64,000 bases of DNA from positions 1 through 64,000 of the forward strand of contig CAMNXA010000014.1 in assembly GCA_946566685.1 (NCBI GenBank). The letters run 5' to 3'. This document shows, one piece after another, positions 39,640 to 48,365 of this stretch. The DNA is from an uncultured Lachnospiraceae bacterium. GTDB lineage: Bacteria > Bacillota > Clostridia > Lachnospirales > Lachnospiraceae. The translations under genes were made by a program, and so were the position numbers. Position 1 is the stretch's first letter, and the number at the start of each line of letters is the position of its first letter. The notes beneath the pieces are model-generated. The model did no database searches. It was given only the letters and a program-made list of their open reading frames with translations, and was not told where the DNA came from.

Positions 39640-41718
39640 TCACCGTACTTCCGCTTTTGCCGCGTCCTTGATAAAACCGCAGTTTTCATCGGAGCACACC
39701 AGTTTATTGCCCTTCTGCAAAAGGATGGCGCCGCAGCGGTCACACCTTTCATTTACCTGCCTCTGCCATACCATAAAATCACAGTCCGGATTATCGATAC
39801 AGCCATAATACTTCCGGCCCTTCTTCGTCTTTTTCAGGACAATGTCCTTGCCGCATTTAGGACACTCCACACCAATCTTCTCGAAGTAAGGCTTGGTATT
39901 CCTGCACTCCGGGAACCCCGGGCAGGCTAAGAACCTGCCGTGCGGGCCATACTTGATGACCATCTGTCTGCCGCAGACATCACAGAACTCATCGGAAAGC
40001 TCATCTGCGATCTCCACTTCCTCAAGTTCCTTCTCCGCCTTCTCCACGGCTTCCTCCAGATCAGGATAAAAATTCTTCACCACCGTTTTCCACTTCACAG
40101 TGCCTTCTTCTACACCATCCAGAAGCGCCTCCATGGTAGCCGTAAAATTCACATCCACGATGGAAGGAAAGGCTTCCTTCATCATATTATTGACAACCTC
40201 TCCCAGTTCCGTCACATAGAGATTCTTATTTTCCTTCACGATATAACGCCTTGCCAGTATGGTCGTGATGGTAGGCGAATACGTACTGGGACGCCCAATG
40301 CCAAGTTCCTCCATGGCATGCACTAGGGAAGCTTCCGTATAATGAGGCGCCGGCTGCGTAAAATGCTGCTTTTCCTCCAGACCAAGCAGGGATAATTTAC
40401 TGTCCTCAGTAATCCCCTTTGCCAGCGTATTGTTCTCCTCTTTCTCATCATCCTGCGTATAGACGCTCATGAAACCGTCAAACTTCACCTTGGAAGCTGC
40501 CACCGTAAACCGTTGTCCTGCCGCGTCAATCTTCACTGAAGTAGTCTCATAGACAGCCGCTGCCATCTGGCTCGCCGTAAAGCGCTTCCAGATCAGCTGG
40601 TAGAGCCTGAACTGATCCCTGGAAAGAGAATCCTTGATATCAAGCGGCAGCCTGCTGATATCCGTAGGGCGGATCGCCTCATGCGCGTCCTGTATCTTAG
40701 GCCCGCCTTTCTTTTCCTGCTCCTTATCGGAAGCATAACCCTTCCCGTATTTATTGGTAATGTATTCCTTAGCTGCCGCCTCAGCTTCCTCCGAGACCCT
40801 GGTAGAATCCGTACGCAGATAAGAGATGATACCTGTGGTGCCGTTCCCCTTGATCTCTATGCCCTCATACAGCTGCTGTGCCAGACGCATGGTCTTTTGC
40901 GTGGAAAAATTCAGGACTTTGCTGGCCTCCTGCTGTAAGGTGGATGTGGTAAAGGGCAGCGGCGCTTTGCGGATCCGCTCGCCTGTCTTTACGGATGTAA
41001 CCTTGTACTCCGCGCCTTCCAGAGCCTTCTTGATCTGTTCCAGTTCCTCTTGGGAAGAAATGGTCTTCTTCTCTTCCACCGTCCCGTAATATTTGGCAAC
41101 TAACGGTTTTCTTTCCCCCGCTATGGATAAGGATGCATCCAGCGTCCAGTACTCCTCCGGAATAAATTCGTTGATCTCCTCTTCCCTGTCACAGATGATA
41201 CGAAGCGCCACCGACTGTACCCTGCCGGCGCTTAAGCCCCGTTTCACCTTCGCCCATAACACCGGTGAAATCTTATATCCCACCATACGGTCAAGACAAC
41301 GGCGTGCCTGCTGTGCATCCACCAGATCCATATTGATCTCTCTGGCGTTCTTTAATGATTCCTTTACCGCCGTCTTGGTGATTTCATTGAAAGTGATCCG
41401 ATAGACCTTCTTGTTCTCTAACTTCAACGCATATAATAAATGCCATGAAATAGCCTCGCCTTCGCGGTCTGGGTCTGTTGCGAGATAAATCTTCTCAGCT
41501 TTCTTCACTTCCTTGCGCAGGTTGGCCAGAATATCCCCTTTGCCCCGAATCGTGATATATTTCGGTTCAAAATCATGCTCCACATCAATGCCCAGCGCAC
41601 TGCGCGGCAAATCCCTCACATGTCCGTTACTGGCCACTACCTCATAATTAGCACCTAAGAATTTCTTGATTGTCTTCACCTTCGCAGGTGACTCCACGAT
41701 CACCAAATACTTCGCCAT
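39640..41718 (-). CDS. topA: DNA topoisomerase I (TopA), C-terminal zinc-ribbon repeats
   Basis: MAKYLVIVESPAKVKTIKKFLGANYEVVASNGHVRDLP; CDRMVGYKISPVLW; four-Cys zinc ribbons (CDVCGRQ..., CPKCGKD..., CDRCGA...); start refined to ATG at 41718 behind GGGGAAATTGCT. Confidence 0.98.
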   Translation of the reverse strand: MAKYLVIVESPAKVKTIKKFLGANYEVVASNGHVRDLPRSALGIDVEHDFEPKYITIRGKGDILANLRKEVKKAEKIYLATDPDREGEAISWHLLYALKLENKKVYRITFNEITKTAVKESLKNAREINMDLVDAQQARRCLDRMVGYKISPVLWAKVKRGLSAGRVQSVALRIICDREEEINEFIPEEYWTLDASLSIAGERKPLVAKYYGTVEEKKTISSQEELEQIKKALEGAEYKVTSVKTGERIRKAPLPFTTSTLQQEASKVLNFSTQKTMRLAQQLYEGIEIKGNGTTGIISYLRTDSTRVSEEAEAAAKEYITNKYGKGYASDKEQEKKGGPKIQDAHEAIRPTDISRLPLDIKDSLSRDQFRLYQLIWKRFTASQMAAAVYETTSVKIDAAGQRFTVAASKVKFDGFMSVYTQDDEKEENNTLAKGITEDSKLSLLGLEEKQHFTQPAPHYTEASLVHAMEELGIGRPSTYSPTITTILARRYIVKENKNLYVTELGEVVNNMMKEAFPSIVDVNFTATMEALLDGVEEGTVKWKTVVKNFYPDLEEAVEKAEKELEEVEIADELSDEFCDVCGRQMVIKYGPHGRFLACPGFPECRNTKPYFEKIGVECPKCGKDIVLKKTKKGRKYYGCIDNPDCDFMVWQRQVNERCDRCGAILLQKGNKLVCSDENCGFIKDAAKAEVR

Positions 41719-41895
41719 AGCAATTTCCCCTATCTGCACATACAATATGCTTCACATTCCCATATGTTTCCTGTTTCTGTTCTTTCATATATAAATAGTA
41801 TTATGATGCACATCGTTGCATTTTATTAACGTGCAACACTATACACCATATTTGAGGTCATGGCAAGTGGTAAATAATAAAAAATGTGTAAACGC

Positions 41896-41924
41896 TTGAC
41901 AGGACACCTGACTTCCCTTATAAT
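41896..41924 (+). promoter_or_regulatory. perfect-consensus sigma-A promoter
   Basis: TTGACA (41896-41901) - 17 bp - TATAAT (41919-41924). Confidence 0.85.
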
Positions 41925-41981
41925 GAGTGTCAAAGCATAACAATTTCTAGATAACAATAATGTGTCAAATCAAACATTCTT

Positions 41982-41996
41982 ACTTTTCAGAAAATC
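41982..41996. promoter_or_regulatory. putative CodY box
   Basis: ACTTTTCAGAAAATC matches AATTTTCWGAAAATT at 13/15 positions; lies in the leader downstream of the 41896 promoter. Confidence 0.5.
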
Positions 41997-42164
41997 TATG
42001 CTTTTAAATTCAAACCAATTACATTTAAAAGCAGGAGATTCTGAAACGGGCGGTTCTTCAGTAACAGACCTGATATGTTTTCAGGCGGATTTATGAAAGT
42101 GCCGAGGCGGTTCTGCTCTGACGGAAATGCGGCCATGCCATTTTCTCCTGCGGATGGGAGGAAC

Positions 42165-43049
42165 ATGGAGAAGATTTCATTAAAGGCAGACTATACATTC
42201 AAGGAGTTGTTTGCCCACGAAAAAGTCAGGAAACAGTTTTTGAGTGATGTGCTGGGGATCCCGCTGGAGCAGATCAAATCGGTGCGGCTGGCGAACCCGT
42301 TTCTGCGGAAGACATTCCGGAGACAGAAGCAGGGGATCATGGATATCGCCCTGGTACTCAACGACAACACCAAGATCGATATTGAGATGCAGGTGTACAG
42401 GCAGAAACACTACACACAAAGGAAACTGTACTATCTGGCCAGGATGTACACGGATGACCTGGTAGTCGGGGAAAAGTACAGGAAACTGCATCGATGTATC
42501 AGTATCAGTCTGGTGGATTTTGAACTCCTTTCGGATACGGAGGAATATCACAGCGTCTATCGTCTGCGGAATGAGACAGGCAGGGAACTGACGGATCTGT
42601 GGGAGATACATATCATCGAACTGGGAAAGAATTTAACAGGCAGCAGAGTAGATGACTGGATCCGGTTATTCAATGCGACCAGCCAGGAAGAGATTGATCA
42701 GATTGCAGAACAGAATGGGAGGATGGGATACGTGGCAGAGGTGGTAAGACAGATGGGACTGATAAGGACAATCAGATGGTTCTATGACGGATACTGGAGA
42801 GCAAAGAGAGACCGCTGGGATGAGGATGAATATGTGCGGGATGAGGGCATTGCCATCGGTGAGGCGAGAGGCCGAGCAGAAGGTAAAGCAGACTACATCC
42901 TCCAACTCCTCAACACCCTTGGCGAGGTTCCGGCAGACCTCACCGAGAGGATCAGATCCGAACGCGACACGGAAATCCTGGATCGCTGGCACCTGTCCGC
43001 TGCCAGGGCTGACAGCATTGTGCAGTTTCGCGAAAAGGAGAACCTGTAG
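42165..43049 (+). CDS. Rpn-family recombination-promoting nuclease / putative transposase (PD-(D/E)XK)
   Basis: MEKISLKADYTFKELFAHEKVRKQFLSDVLGIP...GIMDIALVLNDNTKIDIEMQVYRQKHYTQRKLYYLARMY (D-x(n)-IEMQ core); GGGAGG ribosome-binding site before ATG 42165, so the ORF-track start at 42075 is probably too early. Confidence 0.85.
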   Translation: MEKISLKADYTFKELFAHEKVRKQFLSDVLGIPLEQIKSVRLANPFLRKTFRRQKQGIMDIALVLNDNTKIDIEMQVYRQKHYTQRKLYYLARMYTDDLVVGEKYRKLHRCISISLVDFELLSDTEEYHSVYRLRNETGRELTDLWEIHIIELGKNLTGSRVDDWIRLFNATSQEEIDQIAEQNGRMGYVAEVVRQMGLIRTIRWFYDGYWRAKRDRWDEDEYVRDEGIAIGEARGRAEGKADYILQLLNTLGEVPADLTERIRSERDTEILDRWHLSAARADSIVQFREKENL

Positions 43050-43106
43050 GACTTTCTTCCTATTATAAATGCATTTAAAACACGGACTTGTCCGTCATGC
43101 CTGATA

Positions 43107-43142
43107 AAACGCCTCATAACCTGACTTGGTCATGAGGCGTTT
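43107..43142. terminator. putative bidirectional terminator between convergent genes
   Basis: perfect 11-bp inverted repeat AAACGCCTCAT...ATGAGGCGTTT with 14-nt loop between convergent ORFs; weak U tract. Confidence 0.6.
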
Positions 43143-43156
43143 CCATACTTAAATTA

Positions 43157-46100
43157 TTACTCTAACAGGAACATCTGTGCCCTTGTGAGGGAGATAACAT
43201 CCGTGCCAATCGCATGACGCTCTTTACCGCTCTTTGTATAGCGGGTATCGAGTGCGATGAAGATTCTCGAAACTTCCTCCTCATTCTCCTTAAGCGCCAC
43301 CACCGGAGCCTTGATCCGATACACGACTCCCTGCCTGAAATTACCATCCGTCACTTCCACAAGGCGGTTATTCTCCACCATCCAGACCTGACTGCCAAAG
43401 GGTTCAAAATCATTGGTATTGATACTGCCGTCCGCAAGCACCAGTTCTGCCTCCGGATTCGTCCCTTTCTCATAATAGAAAGAAATATTCGTCACCTTAT
43501 TAAACGCGATATTGTTATCCACGAACTTGAAATACACATCCACTGTCTCGTCCAGGATCCCGTCTTCCGTATTCACATTGAATATTTCCTGATCGAAAGG
43601 AATCGGTATACTCTCCACAGATGTGGCTGATGCTCCAAAACCTGCCACAATATCCACTTTCGGATTGTGAATACCAGCATTATATGCCGCCGTCAAAGCA
43701 TTGACAAACAACTTGCACTCATCCACACCATCTTTCGGTTCCTCGCCAGCATCCTTCTCATAGAAATACGGATACTCGTTCTGTCCCACATACACCACGT
43801 TGGCCCTGCTGTAAATATAATAGTTATTGCGGGCATCTCTCGGGGAAAACCGATAACCACCGCCGCCCTCCGGGCTATTATCATTCAGCGTATACCAGCC
43901 AGTCACATGCACTTCGCTTTCCTTTGTATTATTCGCAAAATCCAGCAGATACTCAGGCGCTTTCAGCATCATGACATCACTGAAAAAGGCTGTGCCCTGC
44001 TCGCCGCCTATATCAAACGGATAACAGGTGATACTTCCCTCATTGATCTTATGCGCCTGCAACCCCGGCATCGAATCTGCAAACATATCCCTGTCCAGAC
44101 CTTGATAGCGGTAATATTCTCCGCCATTCCGGCCAAGTTTGGAGTATGTCATATCATTGGCCTGCCCCAAGAGCGAAATATCCAGTCCCAGGCGTCCCGT
44201 ATCTTCCGTAGCGCCTGCATAGGAGATCAGCACACTGCGTCCCTCGTTGATATATGCTGTTACCGCATCCTGCGCCGCTCCCAAGCCACTGTTACCAAAC
44301 CCCAGCACCAGAACATCCCACTGGTTCAGATAATTGCCATTGTTGGCAAGCCGCTCTTCCAGCTGTGTTGAAGTGATGGTCTCAAACTCATACTTCACAT
44401 TGAGCTTGTTCTCCGCCATCTCCAGATGCCGGCTCAGGGTTGAATTGTTGACCTTCTCAAACTGTTGCTGTAGATTGGCATTCTGATTCTCCGTATTATC
44501 CAGTACCTGTAAGACATTAACCGGAAGCTGCACCTGTCCCTGGATGGTAAAGTACCCCATCATCGCATCCCTGCGATAGCCATTATTGACATCGGACACT
44601 TCCAGTTTCCAGGGAATGACTCCCGATTCCACGCCCTCAAACGAAACCGTGACCTGCCCGTCACCTTCCACATAACCGCCGGTCTCCCCTGTGGGATATA
44701 ATTCCTCTGAAGGTGCAAAGAAGCCGTCATAATTCAAATCCAGGTACAAATGAATCGAAGTATCGCCATGATAGCTATTGTCTACCTCCTCATTGTCCCC
44801 TTCGTTGTCCTCTTCTCCGGCATCTTCCTTCTTCTGTTCCTGGTTGCCGGTGATGCGATAGAGAATCGTTCCCTCATATTTACCGTCTTCCGTGCGATCC
44901 AGGCTCTGGATCAGCGAAGCCTGATCCGGATCCTGATAATCAATCCGGGGCTTCACCACATTTAGCTGAGCCCTGAACTCCGGATTCCCGCGGACATCGC
45001 GCACCGTGTACAGATAATCCCCGTAATGCTCCAAGGCTTCGTTCAGGAACGCGTACATCTGTGTATTGTCTGCAATATATCTAGTATTGACAGATCTGGA
45101 CTGTTCTCCATCAGATTTCTTGACATTGAGGCAGTTATTCTCCACTACTACCGGATAGCCGGCGCGCAGATAATCAAGCAGCGCTTCCTTCTTCTGCTCG
45201 GTGATATCGCTGGCATCATATCTGGCATCCTTTCCGGCCGCTGTATCACCGGTATGATAGACCAATCCATCCAGTTTATCGTCATTATAGACTGTATGCT
45301 GGTCTCTACCCTTACGGTTCAGCAGCTGGCCGTCCAGTCCAATAAACACCATATCATAGGTGCTGTTGATATCCGCCCATTCCCCGTTAAACTCCGCCAC
45401 GGATTTTACTGCAATATCCACATCCACAATCTTGGTAGAGCGGAATATCTGCTGGCCGCTTTCTCCGGAATCTTCTTTCTGCCAGAATAAAGTGGTAGTC
45501 TCTCTGTTTTCATTATTATCCACATGCAGATCAGGTTTCGTATTGGCGCTGGGCTGCAACTCCAGAATTGACACATCCCGATAATCCCCGATCATTCCCA
45601 CCGAATAATTGATGATATAGGCAATGGCCCTGGCCTTGCTGACTTCATCTTCCAGCCAGTCCTCTTCCTGTAACATCGTATTCTCCGCACGGATAGCAAT
45701 CAGAACCTCCCGGAAGCCACGCTTCGCCTCATCCTCATCAAAAGATTCCGGGAAATCGTTACTCACCAGTGGTGTCTCTCCATTCACCATATAGATATTT
45801 CGGTTTACATAATGGCAATCATTATCCTTGTTGTCCTCAAAGTCATCGCTTTCAAGGCCTCTGAACAAATCATCCAGCTTATCTTCATCACCCGTATTCT
45901 CGTAGAATCCTACCAGATCCTCTTTCAAGAAAATCCTGGCCAGATTATAGTAATTGCTGTCCTCATATTGTCCCGGACTGGAAATGATATCATAATCCAC
46001 TATGACAGGCAACAGTTCTGTCACTGCCCTGTTAACAATAGCCAAAGCTACGTCTTCCTGCATATCCGACAGCCCGCCATTGCCTTCCCCCGGTCCAATG

Positions 46101-48295
46101 GTCTGTATGGAGGCGCCGCTGTTGATGAAGATACCGGAACCATGTTCCAAGTAGATCAGGTCTGCTTTCTGCACATCACCCACACTGACTTCATCCGCCG
46201 AAACACAGTTTACCTCGATTGTAAACTGATCATAATAATTATCCTGGTCTTCCAGCGCATTGAACACATATTTCTCAAGCCAGTTATTGCCCTTACAGCA
46301 TCGGAAATAAACAGGTGCGTTTTGCACCGCTACCTCTTTGGCATCAGTCTCATAATTATCATCACCTACATAAGCCATCTTGAGGCTATACTCGCCGTCT
46401 TCTTTCCCGACATATTCAAATACAGGCAGGTTAGTCGAACCGGTGGCATAGACTGCCATATCTCCGTCAGCTTCTTCATCCGCTTCTGCGCCTTCCTCTC
46501 CCTCTATCATCCCGGCAAAAGAATCATCAAAATCATACCGGTCAAGCGGCGTGATCTCGCTGTCCCACTCAGACATCTCTGTCTTGTCTTTGATCCGGTA
46601 AAGCATGGTATCTTCGGAAGGCTCTGTCACAAACGTAAACTCCAGAACATAATACCGGGATCCGGCATCTTGAGATTTTGGCTCTTCCTCATCATCTGCA
46701 TCGTTCTCGTTATCTGAATCGCCGTCATTTTCTGAGTTGTTCTTATTATCTGAGCCGCCGGCATTTTCTGAGTTGTTCTTATTATCTGAGCCGCCGGCAT
46801 TTTCTGAGTTGTTCTTATTATCTGAGCCGCCAGCATTTTCTGAATCATCCGCATCATCTGAGTTGGAATCATCAGATTCCCCGTCTTCAATCAACAAACG
46901 CCATACCGCATCTGCCGCCGCTGTCTCATCTGCGCCACTGGAAGCAGAAGAACTGCTGCCCGTAGTACTTTCCGTGCCAGCAGAATTATTGCCTTCGTTT
47001 CCGGTGCTGCCACTATCTCCGTCTCCATTGGTACCGGTATTATCTCCGCTACCTCCTTCGGTACCGCTATTGTCTCCGCCGTCTCCTTCGGTGCCGCTAC
47101 TGTTTCCGCCGTCTCCCTCAGTGCCGGTGTTGTCTCCACCATCTCCTTCGGTACCGCTACTGTTTCCGCCGTCTCCCTCAGTGCCGGTATTGTCTCCACC
47201 GCCTCCTTCGGTGCCGGTGTTGTCTCCGCCTTCTCCTTCTGTACCGGTGTTGTCTCCGCCTTCTCCTTCTGTGCCGGTATTGTCTCCGCCTTCTCCTTCT
47301 GTACCGGTGTTGTCCCCACCTTCCGTAGTTTCATTGTCTTTCCCCGGCTCTTTTCCGTCTCCCGGCTTATCCTTGTCATCACCTGAAGGCTTCTTATCTT
47401 CCTGCGGCAGATCCAAGACATCCGCCTTCGTACCCACATATGTATAAGTACCATCATCTTCCTTATAATACACACCTGTTGTATTGGAGCAGGAACTTAA
47501 ATCGTCACAATATATCATGGAGGGAACATACCCGATCACAGCATCCGGATCATACTCAAAGGTCAGATACCATTCTCCACTGTCCTGATTAAATTTAAAG
47601 ATATCTCCCTCCAGACCTTCCTCATCTAATCCGGCAGTCACAGAACCGCTTACCAGCTTGTATTCTCCGTATTTGCCCGCATCCCGGTCTGCATCCGTAA
47701 TCTTGGTCACATAAGCCATCAGCTGCCCGGTCGGTATCTTGTCAGCATTGCTCAATGGACCATCCGCCACAATAGGATCATATAATTTGATCCAGTCCCG
47801 GCTCTCATCCAGACGATCGATTGTTCCTCCGTACGCTTCCTCGTATGCGATGGTCAGGAAATCTGCATTGTCAAAACCAGAAGGAATAATCGCCTTAGCA
47901 AGAGCCTCCCTCTCTTCATAAGCATAAAAGTCGGTGTTATTATTAAAAATATCATAGATATCCTTCTCGATCGGCGCCTGACCGCCAGTCAGATAGCCGA
48001 TCGTTCCCGTGGACAGATTATAAGTCTTGGCACTTGTACCACCCACGATATACATTGCCTTAGTAGGCGTGATATCCAGAATCCTGAAAGGATGATCTTT
48101 ATCGTGCTCCTCCACGATCTCCTTCATGCCAGTAAAGGATTCCTTCGCAAAGACATCCTCCATATCCTGCACATGTCCGCCCAAGCCGTATATTCCGGTG
48201 ACCGCCATTGCGGCAGCTGTTATGGACGCTACTGCCATAACAGCTGTTTTCTTATTCAGTTTCGGTTGCCCAGTCTTCTGAATCTTTTTCATCAT
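43157..48295 (-). CDS. very large secreted/membrane-anchored DUF5057-like protein with low-complexity repeats
   Basis: 1712 aa; N-terminal signal/TM (KKTAVMAVASITAAAMAVTGIYGLGG), HPFRILDITPTKAMYIVGG, Gly/Asn/Asp/Thr/Glu-rich repeat region; no LPXTG-like C-terminus. Confidence 0.8.
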   Translation of the reverse strand: MMKKIQKTGQPKLNKKTAVMAVASITAAAMAVTGIYGLGGHVQDMEDVFAKESFTGMKEIVEEHDKDHPFRILDITPTKAMYIVGGTSAKTYNLSTGTIGYLTGGQAPIEKDIYDIFNNNTDFYAYEEREALAKAIIPSGFDNADFLTIAYEEAYGGTIDRLDESRDWIKLYDPIVADGPLSNADKIPTGQLMAYVTKITDADRDAGKYGEYKLVSGSVTAGLDEEGLEGDIFKFNQDSGEWYLTFEYDPDAVIGYVPSMIYCDDLSSCSNTTGVYYKEDDGTYTYVGTKADVLDLPQEDKKPSGDDKDKPGDGKEPGKDNETTEGGDNTGTEGEGGDNTGTEGEGGDNTGTEGEGGDNTGTEGGGGDNTGTEGDGGNSSGTEGDGGDNTGTEGDGGNSSGTEGDGGDNSGTEGGSGDNTGTNGDGDSGSTGNEGNNSAGTESTTGSSSSASSGADETAAADAVWRLLIEDGESDDSNSDDADDSENAGGSDNKNNSENAGGSDNKNNSENAGGSDNKNNSENDGDSDNENDADDEEEPKSQDAGSRYYVLEFTFVTEPSEDTMLYRIKDKTEMSEWDSEITPLDRYDFDDSFAGMIEGEEGAEADEEADGDMAVYATGSTNLPVFEYVGKEDGEYSLKMAYVGDDNYETDAKEVAVQNAPVYFRCCKGNNWLEKYVFNALEDQDNYYDQFTIEVNCVSADEVSVGDVQKADLIYLEHGSGIFINSGASIQTIGPGEGNGGLSDMQEDVALAIVNRAVTELLPVIVDYDIISSPGQYEDSNYYNLARIFLKEDLVGFYENTGDEDKLDDLFRGLESDDFEDNKDNDCHYVNRNIYMVNGETPLVSNDFPESFDEDEAKRGFREVLIAIRAENTMLQEEDWLEDEVSKARAIAYIINYSVGMIGDYRDVSILELQPSANTKPDLHVDNNENRETTTLFWQKEDSGESGQQIFRSTKIVDVDIAVKSVAEFNGEWADINSTYDMVFIGLDGQLLNRKGRDQHTVYNDDKLDGLVYHTGDTAAGKDARYDASDITEQKKEALLDYLRAGYPVVVENNCLNVKKSDGEQSRSVNTRYIADNTQMYAFLNEALEHYGDYLYTVRDVRGNPEFRAQLNVVKPRIDYQDPDQASLIQSLDRTEDGKYEGTILYRITGNQEQKKEDAGEEDNEGDNEEVDNSYHGDTSIHLYLDLNYDGFFAPSEELYPTGETGGYVEGDGQVTVSFEGVESGVIPWKLEVSDVNNGYRRDAMMGYFTIQGQVQLPVNVLQVLDNTENQNANLQQQFEKVNNSTLSRHLEMAENKLNVKYEFETITSTQLEERLANNGNYLNQWDVLVLGFGNSGLGAAQDAVTAYINEGRSVLISYAGATEDTGRLGLDISLLGQANDMTYSKLGRNGGEYYRYQGLDRDMFADSMPGLQAHKINEGSITCYPFDIGGEQGTAFFSDVMMLKAPEYLLDFANNTKESEVHVTGWYTLNDNSPEGGGGYRFSPRDARNNYYIYSRANVVYVGQNEYPYFYEKDAGEEPKDGVDECKLFVNALTAAYNAGIHNPKVDIVAGFGASATSVESIPIPFDQEIFNVNTEDGILDETVDVYFKFVDNNIAFNKVTNISFYYEKGTNPEAELVLADGSINTNDFEPFGSQVWMVENNRLVEVTDGNFRQGVVYRIKAPVVALKENEEEVSRIFIALDTRYTKSGKERHAIGTDVISLTRAQMFLLE
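46727..46845 (-). repeat. 36-bp in-frame tandem repeat, three units plus partial
   Basis: plus-strand unit attttctgagttgttcttattatctgagccgccggc at 46727, 46763 and 46799 (third unit one mismatch); encodes (SENAGGSDNKNN)n. Confidence 0.95.
47018..47322 (-). repeat. about 30-bp in-frame tandem repeats encoding (GGDNTGTEGE)n variants
   Basis: GGDNTGTEGEGGDNTGTEGEGGDNTGTEGEGGDNTGTEGGGGDNTGTEGDGGNSSGTEGDGGDNTGTEG...; about ten 10-aa units. Confidence 0.95.
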
Positions 48296-48365
48296 ACCAT
48301 CTCACATACTGTTTGCTTTGTTGCTGGTTGCTGATATTGTTGGTAGTTATTAATCTTGCATGGTT

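Noticed and set aside
43667-46717. Other plus-strand ORFs of 150-300 aa (43667-44371, 45812-46717)
   Set aside because: Antisense to the 1712-aa gene, no ribosome-binding site or domain evidence.
46727-47322. Regular repeats considered as a CRISPR array
   Set aside because: Contiguous in-frame coding repeats with no unique spacers and no cas genes.
46737-47447. 236-aa plus-strand ORF (VPVLSPPSPS repeats) and the minus-strand alternate-frame ORFs 46627-46890 and 46891-47475
   Set aside because: These are open only because the tandem repeats have a period divisible by three and lack stops; they overlap the clear 1712-aa reading frame.
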